The notes under the pieces: model-generated
Database searches by the model: none
Told to the model about the DNA's origin: nothing
Seen by the model: only the letters and a program-made list of their open reading frames with translations
Part shown: piece after piece, positions 10,499 through 22,800 of the stretch
How positions within the stretch are numbered: the first letter of the stretch is position 1
Layout: every line of letters begins with the position of its first letter
Made by a program: the position numbers and the translations under genes
From: Ancistrus triradiatus
Lineage: Eukaryota > Chordata > Actinopteri > Siluriformes > Loricariidae
Reading direction: 5' to 3'
Length of the DNA: 64,000 bases
Assembly: GCA_025084515.1 (NCBI GenBank)
Contig: JAJAGP010001484.1
Coordinates: 62,001-126,000, forward strand

Positions 10499-11153
10499 AG
10501 GTGATCCCTGATTTACGAAGGGGACATGTTCTGACAAATCCATCCTAAGTTAAAAGCATCATGACCTGAGGAGTTAAACGAGTGATTGGTAGAGCATCTA
10601 TACTGTATCATAGCGGAGGCTATGATGAGTAATGATCAGCAAGTTAACGTTTAAAGCACTTACACAAACCTACAGTTGGTCAAAATCATTAAAACAAAGC
10701 TTATTTTGTAATAACGTGTCCAAAAATCTCATGTCATTTAGTGAGTAATGGATTGAAAGTGAAAGTAAAAGCAAAACACTTACTCTATTGGTGAACTCCT
10801 AAGCTAACTGCAGCCTGTGTTCTGGAGCATTCAATTCCTGTTTTGCTTTCAGTTGGCCCTTACAAACTAACATTTTCATATAAAATAAAGGAAAACACGA
10901 TAAACACAGTGGAGAATTTGTCTGAGGGTTATCGTGAACCTGAATCACTAAATCACTGTGTATTGAATCGTGACTCATGACTCATGACTCATGAATCAAG
11001 TTTAGGCTGAACAGAGTCATGCGGCTCAACTCCTACAAGTTTAAAAAAGTGTGCCAAGCACACGACGAGAACCAAGACAACTGTCTCTAGTCAAAATGGG
11101 TCGAGAACCCAATTTGACGAGTTCCTAGCTGGTCGAGAACCGAGGTACCACTG
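10499..11153. mobile_element. Non-autonomous DNA element with GGTACC end, copy 2
   Basis: Starts 'ACAGGTGATCCCTGATTTAC' and ends 'CGAGAACCGAGGTACCACTG' before TA. It is the reverse complement of most of the copy at 1459-2061. It stops at the 'CCCTGATTTA' edge where copy 1 continues to a second GGTACC end, so copy 1 may be composite. Confidence 0.65.
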
Positions 11154-12873
11154 TATTTATGGAAAATCTGAGAAAATATGATTTTTTTTACAGCTTATAT
11201 AAAAAACGACAACATAATAATGTAGAACTTCACACAATGACATTTTTCAGCAGTTTACCCACAGATGTATGTCTAAACGAATCTCTTTTGGTACACTAAA
11301 AAAGCGTTCATGTCATATTCATGTCACAGATTTAACACAAACTTGGACTTGCAGACAAAATGCACATCACTTTATTGACCAGTAATCAAACATCTTAGAG
11401 TACTGTATTACAGTATTGTAGATATCAGATCAGCTTTACTATCAGGACTGGTGCATACCTGCAATAATGACATCACACACTGTGCCATGCAGACGTTGGT
11501 GCCTGTGTAGCGGAGATTGGGGTTCCGTTTGTGCCACAGAGTAATTGCCATTGTTGCCTCTAAGCAGGCTTGCTTTTGTAACTGGGTGCAAATGTGACGG
11601 TGCTAATAAATCAGTCAGGCATGCTGGCAAACTAGCAGGTTACCACACGACACACTTCAAACCTCACAGGTCAGGAACACATTCTACTAAGTGACCGACA
11701 TGCACACATATGGAGACACACAGTCGCATATGAAGTGTACAAACCTTTTTGCTTACAAACTGGTGTTTGGATTTTGGTCCCACTGATGCACCTTGTTTAC
11801 ATACGTGAGTCAGTACTGGCTGCTCAAAGTTCTGACAGTTGTGCTCAGTAAGGCTCTGGAGTACTAATCAGAAGGCTTCTAAACTCACTGAACATGGCCT
11901 CAAACTGCTCAGTTTATATCTGTCACCATGGATTAAGGGGTCTGATAAATGCTGCAAGTGTAGTTATATCAGCACTGCCAAATGAAATATTAATCATGTT
12001 AAAATGCAATAATCACATTTTGCATGCTCATATTTCACACTAAAGAAATTGTGTCAATACGAGTGAATGATACAATAGTATGCACCTATTACTACATAAT
12101 AAACACAACAGGGCAGCGATTACCTGAGCAATATGCAGACACACAGTGTCCTATGAAGTGTACAAATATTTTTGCTTACAACACACCTAATGTGTTTACA
12201 TGAAGAAATCTGCTGTCGGACAGTAATAAGCAAAGCTGCTGTGTATATGGTTAAAAATATTCAGCCTCTTGTTCCGCTGCACCACTAAAATATATGTATA
12301 ATGAGAATGATATTGTACTGGGAAGCAGATGCTTGTGAACGGACAAAGCAACCTGTAATTGATCAAATAACCATCTGACATGATGCAGTACAGTTACACA
12401 CTATCTGTCAAACAACTAAAATATCGCATTTATCACACAAATTGAATCACTTTAATAGTGATACATTGTTTGTTTTTCCATTAACCATCACTACACACCC
12501 ATAAGGGACAACACAAGCTTCAAAAGAATGCTTTTCCTAATTTTTAAGAATTTTCTAACATCACTTGTAATGTAAGAATATCTTATCAGACTTTTCCCAA
12601 AAGATTACCTCAGAATTAATCACTGACTTAAAAGTGAAGGGTGTACATGGAGGTAAGAAGAAATTCAGAACACCATCTACATCCATTATTTTCAAGATCA
12701 GTGTTTGTCATACTGGGTTACTGGCTTGGATCACAGGTTAGGGGATTAAAATCACTCATATATTACAGCAGGGAGTTCCACTGTAGTCAACATCTGGGTG
12801 GTTCAATACCATGGATTCTCCACTAACAGCACACCGCACTGGACGTAATTCCTTACACTTCATTTACAAAGTA
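11154..12873. other. itpr3: itpr3 intron 5, no gene; weak local duplication
   Basis: No exon or known element was seen. A short segment 'ATGAAGTGTACAAA..TTTTTGCTTACAA' occurs at 11729-11760 and again at 12155-12182, a small internal duplication. Confidence 0.5.
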
Positions 12874-14445
12874 CAGTGGTGCTTGAAAGTTAGTGAACCC
12901 TTTAGAATTTCTATATTTCTGCGTAAATGACCTAAAACATCATCAGAGTTCCACACAAGTCCTAAAAGTACATTAAGAGAATCCAGTTTTTAAACAAATG
13001 AGACAAAAAAAATATTATACTTGGTAATTTATTTTATTGAAGAAATGATTCACAAATATTAAATATTAGGAGGGCAAAAGTATGTGAACTTTGCTTTCAG
13101 TATATGGTGGGACCCCTGTGCCCAGAAATAACTGGCAGCTAAATGTTTCCTGTAGCTGGTTGATCAGTCCCTGACCCCACCGCTTGGAGGAATTTTAGCC
13201 CATTCCTCCGTACAGAACAGCTTCAACTTTGGGATGTTGGTGGGTTTCCTCACATTAGCTGCTCGCTTCAGGTCCTTCCACAACATTTTGATTGGATTAA
13301 GGTCAGGACTTTGACTTGGCCATTCCAAAACATTAACTTTATTCTTCTTTAACCATTCTTCAGTAGAACGACTTGTGTGCTTAGGGTCGTTGTCTTGCTG
13401 CATGACCCACCTTCTCTTGACATTCAGTTCATGGACAGATGTCCTGAAATTTTCTTTTAGAATAATGGAAATCTGTCTTGGGCCAGATGCAGCAAAAAAG
13501 GCCCAAACCATGATACTACCACCACCATGTTTCACAGATGGGATAAGGTTCTTATGCTGGAATTCAGTGTTTTCCTTTCTCCAATCATTAACAATTCTTT
13601 TAAACCAAAAAGTTCTATTTTTGATCTCACCGTCCAAAAACAAATCTCCCAATAGCCTTGGCTTGTCCACGTGATCTTTAGCAAACTGCAGACGAGCAGC
13701 AATGTTCTTTTTGGAGAGCAGTGGCTTTCTCCTTGTAACCCTGCCATGCACACCATTGTTGTTCAGTGTTCTTCTGATGGTGGACTCATGAACATTAACA
13801 TTAGCCAATGTGAGAGAGGCCTTCAGTTGCTTAGAAGTTACCCTGGGGTCCTTTGTGACCTCGCCAACTATTACACGCCTTGCTCTTGGAGTGATCTTTG
13901 TTGGTGGACCACTCCTGGGGAGGGTAACAATGGTCTGGAATTTCCTCCATTTGTACACAATCTGTCTGACTGTGGATTGGTGGAGTCCAAACTCTTTATA
14001 GATGGTTTTATAAACTTTTCCAGCCTGATGAGCATCAACAACTCTTTTGAGGTCCTCAGAAATCTCCTTTGGTCGTGCCATGATACACTTCCACAAACGT
14101 GTATGAAGAGCAGACTTTGATAGATCCCTGTTCTTTAAATAAAACAGGGGGCCCACTCACACCTGATTGTCATCCCATTGATTGAAAACACCTGACTCTA
14201 ATTTCACCTTCAAAGGAACTGCTAATCCTAGAGGCTCACATACTTTTGCCACTCACTAATATGTAATATCGGATCATTTTCTTCAATAAATAAATGACCA
14301 AGTATAATATTTTGTCTCATTTGTTTAACTGGGTTCTCTTTTATCTACCTTTAGGACTTGTGTGAAAATCTGATGATGTTTTAGGTCATATTTATGCAGA
14401 AATCTAGACAATTCTAAAGGGTTCACCAACTTTCAAGCCCCACTG
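12874..14445. mobile_element. Tc1-like transposon, family A, full length (1.57 kb)
   Basis: Terminal inverted repeats are 'CAGTGGTGCTTGAAAGTTAG' at the left and 'CTTTCAAGCCCCACTG' at the right, each flanked by TA (12872-12873 and 14446-14447). Subterminal blocks ('CCTAAAACATCATCAGA', 'CACACAAGTCCTAAAAG') recur at the right end in inverse. It inserted in an itpr3 intron and carries one long, mutated transposase frame on the minus strand. Confidence 0.95.
13164..14078 (-). pseudogene. Tc1 transposase, defective
   Basis: A minus-strand frame whose natural start is the ATG at about 14078 (MARPKEISEDLKRVVDAHQA). The frame also stays open upstream to 14156. Order: two helix-turn-helix DNA-binding modules (about 1-110), then the DDE catalytic domain. 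The middle Asp is kept in QQDNDPKHT. The segment that normally reads VLWMDET is altered to LFLDGE, and the final Glu of SPDLNPIE.LW is Lys (SPDLNPIKMLW). Two of three catalytic sites are therefore damaged, and the C-terminus is frameshifted to EEWAKIPPSGGVRD. About 305 residues remain, against roughly 340 for the family. It should not be active. Confidence 0.93.
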
Positions 14446-15559
14446 TAGGTGCTGTCAATGGGAAATCAGCTTGTGAGTGGTTCAATGAATCCAGTCACCC
14501 ATTGATTATTTTCCTAGAACCAATTCATGTCCATTTCATTTATAAAGCACCGACGGTATTACCCCAAAATAAACTATCCATGTCTCTGCACACAGCCTGG
14601 ATCCTGAAAGAAATCCTGACTGATTTGTGTACACAAATGAACTTTCCCATTATCAGATGTGCACACAACCTGGTGATTGTACTAGTGCCAAATCTGATAT
14701 TGTGCAGCTGTCTGGTTATTCTACCCATGTAGACACACAGTGTTTAACAAGTGACCTATGCTTAAGCCTGACACACAAGCAGTCTGGCCTCGACCATGAG
14801 CATGTCCTTGCAGGAAGTGGTGATGTCACATGCAGAGTGGCATGCTAACGCAATCCACTACACGCATTTACAGAAAGAGATATGCACAAACATCATGCAC
14901 CCAGTAGTACCTGCAGACTTTGGTCGCCGACATGACAGGAGGAAAAAGCAGAGTTACAAGAGCTTAGTCATGAAGTTAACAGGATGGAATGTACCATTAT
15001 AGCCACATTCATCATATGCATTTACTAGGGCATGAACAGTATGAATTTTGTAAGATACAGGCATACAACGTTTGTTTACTTGGATTGACTTTGCATTGAC
15101 ATCATGCACAAGCAGGAACTATGTTCCAGACTTTGATGACACTTAGGTGTCACAGGCTTCTCTACCAAAAGTTTGTAGTCTGCTTAAAGTGTTCAAAACA
15201 TAACATTGCATTGCCTGTTCTGGAAATTAGGGTTTCTTCAAGTGGACTCATTCCCTCTTGGCTGTGTGCGGCCAGCGAGGTAGGTTTATTTATGTTTACA
15301 TTCCATCGTGCACACTCTACAGTGTGCTTGTTCTGTATATTTGCATGTACTGTAGTTAAACAATCCGACCGTAGCTTTGATGACTGGAGTGCAATAAGTG
15401 CTAAAGAAGAATAAATCCATCAGTAACTGTAGAACCACGGTGTTATGTATTTGCTGGAGGGAGTGATGTGTTTAACAGTTTAGGATTTGGATGTTGTGTA
15501 GATAAACACTCGTGTTTGCAGCGGCTCCTCTGACGCATTTCCGCGTCATTTACACAGTT
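14446..15559. other. itpr3: itpr3 intron 5, nothing recognised
   Basis: Intron sequence between two transposon relics. No splice-supported frame was seen. Confidence 0.5.
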
Positions 15560-15599
15560 CTGTCGCGGAAATAAACTTCATACTTGCATCAGAGCAGCC

Positions 15600-15890
15600 T
15601 AGAAGGATTATGTAACTATGGTAATGTCCGGTCAACGTCCACTTCAGTCAACGACCTGTCTCACAGAACAATGTGGTGGTTACATGGCGCATACCTGAAC
15701 AGGATTTCATTTCTGACCACAAGGAGCACTGAAGAGCACTGTCGTATAATATACATCCATGAGCCGATGTATTATAGCGTTACTTAGGTTGGTGCAGGAA
15801 TGCCTGGAACCAGAATTTCCCAGCAGAATATTTCTTAGAGCATTGCCCTCCTTCCATCTTGTATTATTCCTACGGTACGTGCTGCTGCCA
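15600..15890. mobile_element. Tc1-like remnant, family E, fragment
   Basis: Shares 'TCAACGTCC', 'CAGAGAACA/CAGAACAATGTGGTGGTT' and 'TTTCCCAGCAGAA..TT..AGAGCAT' in the same order with the element at 38381-38930, which encodes a recognisable Tc1-type transposase segment. No frame survives here. Confidence 0.5.
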
Positions 15891-15970
15891 TCACCTCCTC
15901 AGTTAAATTACGCACTAACCCCTCAAGAAGAACAGTTGGAAAAAGATAAGTGTTATCTGATCTGTGCATG

Positions 15971-16651
15971 TCCCTGAAAATCACATTTTGCATGTTCTCC
16001 ACTTTAAAAACACTATTAATAACTGACTATTACTTCGATTTCAAAAGGGTTTTAGGTACAACTTCTGAGGGTAAACTAAAGCATGTTTATTTTAGGACCA
16101 ATGTAAATCCCTTTAAGGAACTAAAAATATCACATCTTTCAGCCATAACGTTTTTATAAGCTCAGACTAAACAGACACCAGTAGTTTTAGTTTCACACAG
16201 ATTATCACCAACTCAATCAGCAGAAAATCAAAGTCTTGTAAACCCGTCACCCCTATGTCATCAGAGGAACATGACAATTTTTTAGAACCCTCTTATAGAT
16301 TTATTACCAGTATTATTACTACTACTTTATGTATTGTAATTGGGTACATTTTCTAGCATGAATGGCACATTTATTATGATTATTGTTAGTTAACTATTAT
16401 AGAAGTCTACCAGAATATGGGTGGGGGTAGAGGGTAGGGCTTAGAAACACAGACGGGTGGAGGTTTTATGGGGGCAAATAATGTTTCGTACATGTACATG
16501 CATCTTTCTCTGAAAAATAATTGGTCACAAAAAAAGACAAGTACCTAATCAGTGTGACTGCAACCATTTTAGAATAACCGTTCAGTGGAAGCTTAAGATC
16601 TGCTGATTTTATCAACTAAAAACTCAGGTGTGCTGTAATTGTGCAGCTTAC
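15971..16651. other. itpr3: itpr3 intron 5 near exon 5, nothing recognised
   Basis: AT-rich. No element or extra exon was seen. Confidence 0.5.
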
Positions 16652-16810
16652 ATTGTCACCCTCACTGCGGAGCTTCCAAAAGGGCTGGATGTAGAACCAT
16701 GAGCCCTCGTTTCCTGACGGATCCAGAGATACTCGCATGGCGTTCTTCTCCAGCAGAGCTGGCAGACGTTTATTCACCGTCAGATACTTATTGCTCTTAA
16801 TGTGCAGCAG
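16652..16810 (-). CDS. itpr3: itpr3 coding exon 5
   Basis: A 159-base exon (53 codons), residues 123-175, including LLHIKSNKYLTVNKRLPALL, KNAMRVSLD, GNEGSWFYIQPFWKLRSEGD and N. This is the first MIR segment, strongly conserved in all IP3 receptors and partly in ryanodine receptors. It is in phase 0 at both ends, with acceptor TTTCAG and donor GTAAGC. No frame breaks were seen. Confidence 0.96.
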
Positions 16811-16983
16811 CTGAAATGATAACAAAAACATCTGAGAATGGGCCTGAAGAAAATGCAATACATGGAAAATGTATGGAGACTTCATTAGGAACATCAACCT
16901 AGTATTTAGATGCAGTTGCAACTTTATCAGGTTTACCAACCACATAGGGGACCGTTTAGGTATATAGCTATATAGATATTGAC

Positions 16984-17589
16984 TAGAGATGCACCGACTG
17001 CACTTTTCTCGGCTTATTCCAATTTAGGCCAATTGTTTTTTCTGTCCAAGAATTATAAATGACAGCATACAGATCATTTTTGTCCAACTTCTCTTTTAAT
17101 GGAAACTTCTACCATCAAAAAGAAAGAAAGATGTCAGTTGCTGCTTGCTCGTGTCTGGCTCTTCACTCTCAGCAGAGTTAGCATTAGCTAACTAGAAAAC
17201 TAGAAAGCTGAAGACACGGCTGTAACTGTAATAACACTGTATATCACTGCTCCCTCACTAATACTGCACTATATTTAAAGAGACTATTTAGTGCACCAAG
17301 TAGTAGCATTGGAGCTCAACTGAAATCTAACACGGTCCCATCATCAGCGTGTGTCAGCACCGATTTGTCTCATAATCAACACACAGGTTAAAGTTCGAAC
17401 TGTGTTTCAAGCAGAATTTAATTGTGAATTAAATGTTGGGGAAAGCAGAGTGTTTTTCCAGGTGTGGCTGTGTTTGTGTTGTGATCGCTGTTGCAAGTAT
17501 GGCCATCAGAATCGGTTCTATGGAACTGAATGGCCAGTCACACCAAAAACCGGCTGATTCCGGTCACCGACTCAATCGGTGCATCTCTA
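16984..17589. mobile_element. hAT-like MITE (606 bp)
   Basis: Begins TAGAGATGCACCGA and ends TCGGTGCATCTCTA, a 14-base perfect inverted repeat. There is no coding capacity. The shorter relative is at 52654-52966. The 8-base target duplications are not convincing, so the superfamily rests on the termini. Confidence 0.75.
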
Positions 17590-18455
17590 CTACTGATGGC
17601 AGCCAATGTGATGCCATGGACAATCTGTCAGCACTCAGTGGAAAGGTTCCACCATATAACCACCCCTAACGAGATCACAATGATCAAGTGTCTTTTTTAA
17701 TATTCTTATGTAATTAATGGTTAAAAGCATGATTAAGCTTGAAGGAATGTAAAACGATGCATAAAATCAATAAAGACACAATAAAGTGAATATAAAGACG
17801 TGACTATGAGGTGAAACTGTATAGCCATTTTGCTGAACGCTGAAACGATGTTTTCTTCTTGCAGGTCTAATCCACAGGACAGCGGAACCGGAGACTGAGG
17901 GGGTGTCTGAAAACCGCACCATAGGTAGACTCATTATAATACACATAATTAATAAAAGCAAATAACTCTAACATAATTTAATATGCTTTTGACCACACCC
18001 GATTTTCCTTGGTTTCCTTTGGACGATTTCTGCTTTCTTATGGCATAGCAACATTGACATTATCGTCAACGACTGGTGGTGGAAGAGCACACCATTGAGG
18101 CATTCTATTTAGAGGGCCAATGTTCGAAGTCAGAACTACATACGTAGCCCTTGACTCAGTTTGGCAGATTGAATTCCAATGTGCACGGGTAGGAGGACGT
18201 ATGATTAAGCATCTCCATCAGCAATTGATTTCCTCCCAGCGACCCAGTACTGGGCAATTCAAGTGAATTTCAAAAAGCCCCCCTGACAGGTACATCTAAT
18301 CATTACTATTACTTCAAAGAAAAACTTGTTGAAGTCATTCCAGTCACGTCATAGTTATCCATCATGTTTGTCCTTTACTCTCATGAACAACTACACTGTG
18401 GGAAAACCTTGACTACAGAGCACAAATAAACAAAGCATTCAAACGTGAGGCAAAC
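17590..18455. other. itpr3: itpr3 intron 4, nothing recognised
   Basis: No repeat or exon was recognised before the A/C tract. Confidence 0.5.
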
Positions 18456-18520
18456 AAAATGAAACAGCTGATAAGAAGGAGAGCTGGAATGCACCTGGAT
18501 AAACCTTGCTGTAGTTACAA
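18456..18520 (-). repeat. Duplicate of itpr3 exon 4 end and splice donor
   Basis: Bases 18456-18502 equal 18972-19018 almost exactly (the 46 bases around 'AAACAGCTGATAAGAAGGAG'). The match continues for about 20 bases into the exon 4 coding end with small changes. The copy holds a CCAG|GTGCATTCC donor but no acceptor, so it is not a second exon. Confidence 0.9.
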
Positions 18521-18962
18521 ACAAACAAAAAACAAACAACAAACACACAAACAAAAAAAACAAAACCAAACCACACAAAACAAAAACCCAAAAACAAAAC
18601 AAAAAAAAAAAAAAACCAAAACCAAACAAAACCCCATAAAAAAACAAAAAAAACATCAAAAAAAAAAAACACACACAACAAAAAAAAAACACCAACCCAA
18701 AAAAAAAACAAAACAAAAAAAACACAAAAACCCAACAAAAAAACCACAAACAAAAAAAAAAAAAACAAAACAAAAAAAAAACACAAAAAACAAACAAAAA
18801 AACAAACACAAACACAAAAACAAAAAAAAAACAAAAAACAAAAAAAAACCACACAAAAAACAAAAAAAAAAAACAAACAACACCAACAAAAAAAAAAAAA
18901 AAACCACCACCAAAAAAAAAAAAACACAAAAAAACCAAAAAAAAAACAAAAAAAAAACAAAC
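18520..18962. repeat. A/C-only tract (~440 bp)
   Basis: Irregular runs of A broken by single C or CC, with only two or three bases that are not A or C in more than 400. The 218- and 257-codon open frames crossing it follow from composition. It is flanked by direct copies of the exon 4 donor region. It is either an expanded AAAAC-type repeat or an assembly artefact. Confidence 0.95.
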
Positions 18963-19010
18963 ATGAGCAAAAAAATGAAACAGCTGATAAGAAGGAGAGC
19001 TGGAATGCAC

Positions 19011-19097
19011 CTGGATAACTTGGCTGTATTTGACCACCTCACCAAGCAGCTTCTTGTTCTCGGTCTCATTCTGTTTCTGCTCCAGTTCTGCTGCATG
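19011..19097 (-). CDS. itpr3: itpr3 coding exon 4
   Basis: An 87-base exon (29 codons), residues 94-122, reading HAAELEQKQNETENKKLLGE and then VVKYSQVIQ. It matches the family segment that leads into the first MIR repeat. Both ends are in phase 0. Its last ~25 bases, its GTGCATTCC donor and about 45 bases of the following intron are duplicated on the other side of an A/C-only tract at about 18456-18520, so a decoy donor lies about 515 bases downstream in the transcript. Confidence 0.95.
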
Positions 19098-19423
19098 CTG
19101 GAAAACAGAGAATAACAGCAAGTCAGACCAAATGACAGGTATGAGATGTCCCATTATTTCTTTTGTCGTTATTGTATTTTTTCATTCCCACTTTGGTCAG
19201 GGAGTGCTTCCGTACATCTCGTGACCGGCGGACTTCTGCTTCCTATGCAGCCTTTGTATGCGATGGTGCTGGACTAGAGCAAAGGGTCCAGATTCGCAGG
19301 TATCCCAGAAAGCACAATGGGCACAGGTTGATAGGGAAGACAAATGCTGCTACCCAATCAGAACACCAGTAGCCAAGATGCAGGCTCTAGTCAAATTTCC
19401 TATTTAATAGCAATAGCAAGGGG

Positions 19424-19477
19424 TTTAAATAGTGTGATTAAGAAGTTGAAGGACAGGTAAGAGGAATCAATAAGCCA
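19424..19477. repeat. LTR-like dispersed repeat, fragment 2
   Basis: 'TTTAAATAGTGTGATTAAG' and 'GACAGGTAAGAGGAATCAAT' match the reverse complement of 5490-5570 and resemble 28985-29045. The remaining intron at 19098-19841 shows nothing else. Confidence 0.45.
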
Positions 19478-19841
19478 CTGAATGTATTTCTATAGACTTG
19501 GCTTTGTTTAGCTTCTTTTACCATTGACTATTTTTCCCCCTCCCTGGATCTGGCAACCCTGGAATTAAACGTGCCACGGGATTAAAGACAGTGAAAGGCT
19601 ATTGAGCACTTTGGCGCTACTTTGAAACGCAGTAAATACTTGGGAAAATAGGTAATTTGATTACTTAATATTGAAGTTTGAAATTTCTGTTTCGGACAGT
19701 ACTCTAATTCAGTTCATCACTATTAATTATTGTAAAGTTTTCCATCATCAACCTCCCAGCCCTAATGGGGTTAAACCTACTACTCAATAAACGTGAAGTT
19801 TCGGATATATCCACAGGTTGGGAGCACTGTTTAAACTGTAC

Positions 19842-19957
19842 CTGTAATTTCTTGAAGAGGTCTTCTTCCGGATTGGCTCCTTGCTTTCCCTGCTTGGCCT
19901 TCCAGAACTGTTTCTGAGCCGAGTACCGATTCATAGGACACACCTTGAACAGGCAGT
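19842..19957 (-). CDS. itpr3: itpr3 coding exon 3
   Basis: A 116-base exon, residues 55-93, starting DCLFKVCPMNRYSAQKQFWK. The KVCPMNRYSAQKQ block is characteristic of the suppressor domain. The lysine/glutamine-rich stretch after it (AKQGKQGANPEEDLFKKLQ) corresponds to the type-variable loop and is closest to type 3. The acceptor is CTTAG, the donor GTACAG, and the exon ends in phase 0. Confidence 0.95.
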
Positions 19958-22026
19958 CTAAGGGAAACAAAGCATGTTAAATGCTACATGGGCAGCCCAA
20001 CACGAGTCTTCAGGACTACACCATGGTGGCATTAAGGAAAAACAATACCATCAGTGCATACAGACCACAGGCTTCATCCAGCTCTTAAACAAAGAAAGAA
20101 TTTGCATTGCACTTGCATAATTAAATAAAAAAAAACAACTGTTCATTTACTTTGTGTCTGTACACTGAATCCTACAGCATCTTAGTTCAATGGTCTTGGT
20201 ACTGGGCTGGGAGTTGCTCTGGGTAAGGGTGACTTAAAAAAAGACTACAAACTGAAATCTAACTCTTGAAAGGCATTAGAAACTAGTTCTAAGCCAATCT
20301 AGTGGAAGGCAGAAGCAAGTTTAGCAAGGTGTGTGTTACATGGAAGAAATTCCATAGAAAAAAAAATTATATAATAGGCAACTTGCATGTGTAGAGTCAG
20401 GTGATAAGAGTTGAATTTCTTGCATCGTCAAGCTCTGTGTCCACCATTATTGTTTGTCTGCCATTAACAAGACTGACGTCATGGGAGACAGGAATGTACT
20501 AGGTCATAAAGTTTGGGGATGGTCTGACAGCCAGATGCACCTTGGAGAGACGGATGCATTCATACTTCTTTAAAATGTGGTTACAATGCATCTCCAGCCA
20601 CCTCCGACAATGGATTGAGCAATCAGATTCAAATATAAGTGTCACCCAATTTACACCCAATCCTGATACTCAAGATACAACCCAGTGTCAACAGGGTCTG
20701 AGAGACCTAAAGCATAAAGAGATTTCTGCTTTGCAAGCAACTCTATACAGGAAAACAATAAGCAGATGTCACATAACAGGTTGTGACTCAAGTTGTAAGC
20801 ACTTGTGCATAACTGCTTACCATTTTATATATTCAGGGTTTTGAACAATAGAAACTGTCACTATCAACAAAGTCTACACTTCAAAGGAGCAACGAGAAGC
20901 AAAACACACATGAAAGAATGAGGCTAGACATGTGGATTAAGTTCTTAAGTCCTCTACTATGTGAATATAAAGGAAACGGCATACTGTCATGACCTGGGAG
21001 TAACATGCTGCAGGCAAAGGTTGTTTACTTTTAGGTAGTCAACATTTCTATTTATCGTGGCCTGTATCCAACACTGGTCTGAACAGCTCATGCTCTTGAC
21101 CTGGCCCATGTATGCAGGAGAACACCAAGCTACATGGCACGCCACCTCATCACTTTCACATCAGTGCGTAGTGCAGTGGTTGCCAAACCTTTTCTGCAGG
21201 TCCCCTCTTTTGTAGATTATATTAAGTATTTAATTTATACATACACTATTGTCTTACATTATCTAATGTTATATTCTCCATTTTATACTCTTCATAATAT
21301 TGTATTATCTTTATTATAGGCTATACAGTCTAACCTCGATTTCTTGCCCCCCTTATCTCGCCAAAGTCATCTCTCACCAACCTGCGATGGCAGGACAGAT
21401 TTAGAACCATGCAGATTTAGAACCCCTCCACGCATTTTACCTCGAAAAGCCGCCAACCCCGCCTCTCGCCCTCGCCATTCTTGAAATGCGACAAATGTCT
21501 TGCCAGCAATGAAATTCTACCCTGATAAACCACCAAGTTTTCAGCTGACCGGTCGGTAGGTGTCAGGGTCAGCTTCCCTGCTCTCTCCTCAGCTGGGAGC
21601 TGACCTTGCTGGTGGATCTTGACCCTGCTCACTCCGCTGTTGCTTCGCTGCTAATTGTTATTGCCCCGTTGATGTGTTACGTTCATCGTCAGTCTTTTAG
21701 TTGGCCTAAAGCATGCGACTGACTCTGATGCACCATATTGAACTGAACTTGCAACGCCGGATGATGTACGGCCCCTGTCTGTTATTCATCGCAGACTGGA
21801 CTTCATGCGCTTCGTGTCACAGAGACAATCGTAAACGAATAGAGACTGTACATGTTTATGTTCATTGGAAGTGTGATCGTATGAACATTAAAGCCGCTCA
21901 GCAAAACACTGTCGGCATCAGGTATGAATGTCTCGTATTTTTTTATCTCATCAAGTGACCAAACTCACCTCTCGCCAAAAATAGCCATGAAACAGAGGTA
22001 GGCAAGATAAGATTAGACTATGTGTG
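19958..22026. other. itpr3: itpr3 intron 2, nothing recognised
   Basis: Two kilobases of intron. Several short open frames exist without family motifs or splice support. Confidence 0.5.

Positions 22027-22087
<61 letters not shown>
22027..22087. repeat. (AT)n microsatellite, ~30 units
   Basis: Uninterrupted TA/AT dinucleotides after 'GTGTGTTA'. It lies in itpr3 intron 2, about 350 bases from exon 2. Confidence 0.97.
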
Positions 22088-22090
<3 letters not shown>

Positions 22091-22431
22091 TGAACATAAC
22101 TGAAGATGCTTTGACAATTTAGTCGAACTGCTAGGAGTATCGGCACCAGAGCTTGGACAGTAAAAGCTGGGAGCAATTTAATTATTATATTTAATTACCA
22201 CCGCCTGTATTTCCATGCAGCAGCAGAAATGGAACCGACACAGCAACCAGCCCTAACCATAATCCTAGTGACTGCCACGCTTAGTAAAGACATACGAGTC
22301 AGTCTCGATCAGGTAGGTGTATGCTTAACCTCAGTACATGAGTTTCCTGTCAAAGTCAAACGGAGCTTCAAGATCATCATTTACATTTCACCAACTTTTC
22401 TTTTGTACTGGGGAATTCAAGAGAGACTTAC

Positions 22432-22502
22432 CTCTGAATTTCTTTGGTGGATTTGCAAGGTCTCCAGCCTCAGGCTGTACGACGCACCTATCGTCCACCA
22501 AC
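22432..22502 (-). CDS. itpr3: itpr3 coding exon 2
   Basis: A 71-base exon encoding residues 31-54, reading LVDDRCVVQPEAGDLANPPK and then KFR. The IP3-receptor family has LVDDRCVV.P..GDL.NPPKKFRDC at this place. The CTGTAG acceptor and GTAAGTC donor are both good. Its first base completes the glycine left open by exon 1, and its last base G opens the aspartate codon completed by exon 3. It is too short to appear as an open frame by length and was found by motif. Confidence 0.95.
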
Positions 22503-22800
22503 CTACAGGAGAAAGCATCGTTTAAAAACGGTTTTATTTTCACAAATATTGATTTTAGTAACAATATTCAGGATGGTGCTGGTACTCTGTTGCACATTTC
22601 TACAATCATATTGTAAATTATAACCAGTGACTACCTGTGTCAGTAAAATGCATTATTTAACCACAACTTTGTAACAAAAGGTCTAAATCAAATACAGTAA
22701 ACCCAATACTAAATGCTATAACTCTTGTAATCAAGACTTCACTCATACAGACATGTATAATTCCGTATTATGACAAGTATAATAAAACAGAAAACCTATA

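Noticed and set aside
18381..19154. Open frames of 257 and 218 codons through the A/C tract
   Set aside because: Composition lacking stop codons produces them; the products are runs of Phe or of Lys/Gln/Asn/Thr. Only the exon 4 segment inside is real.
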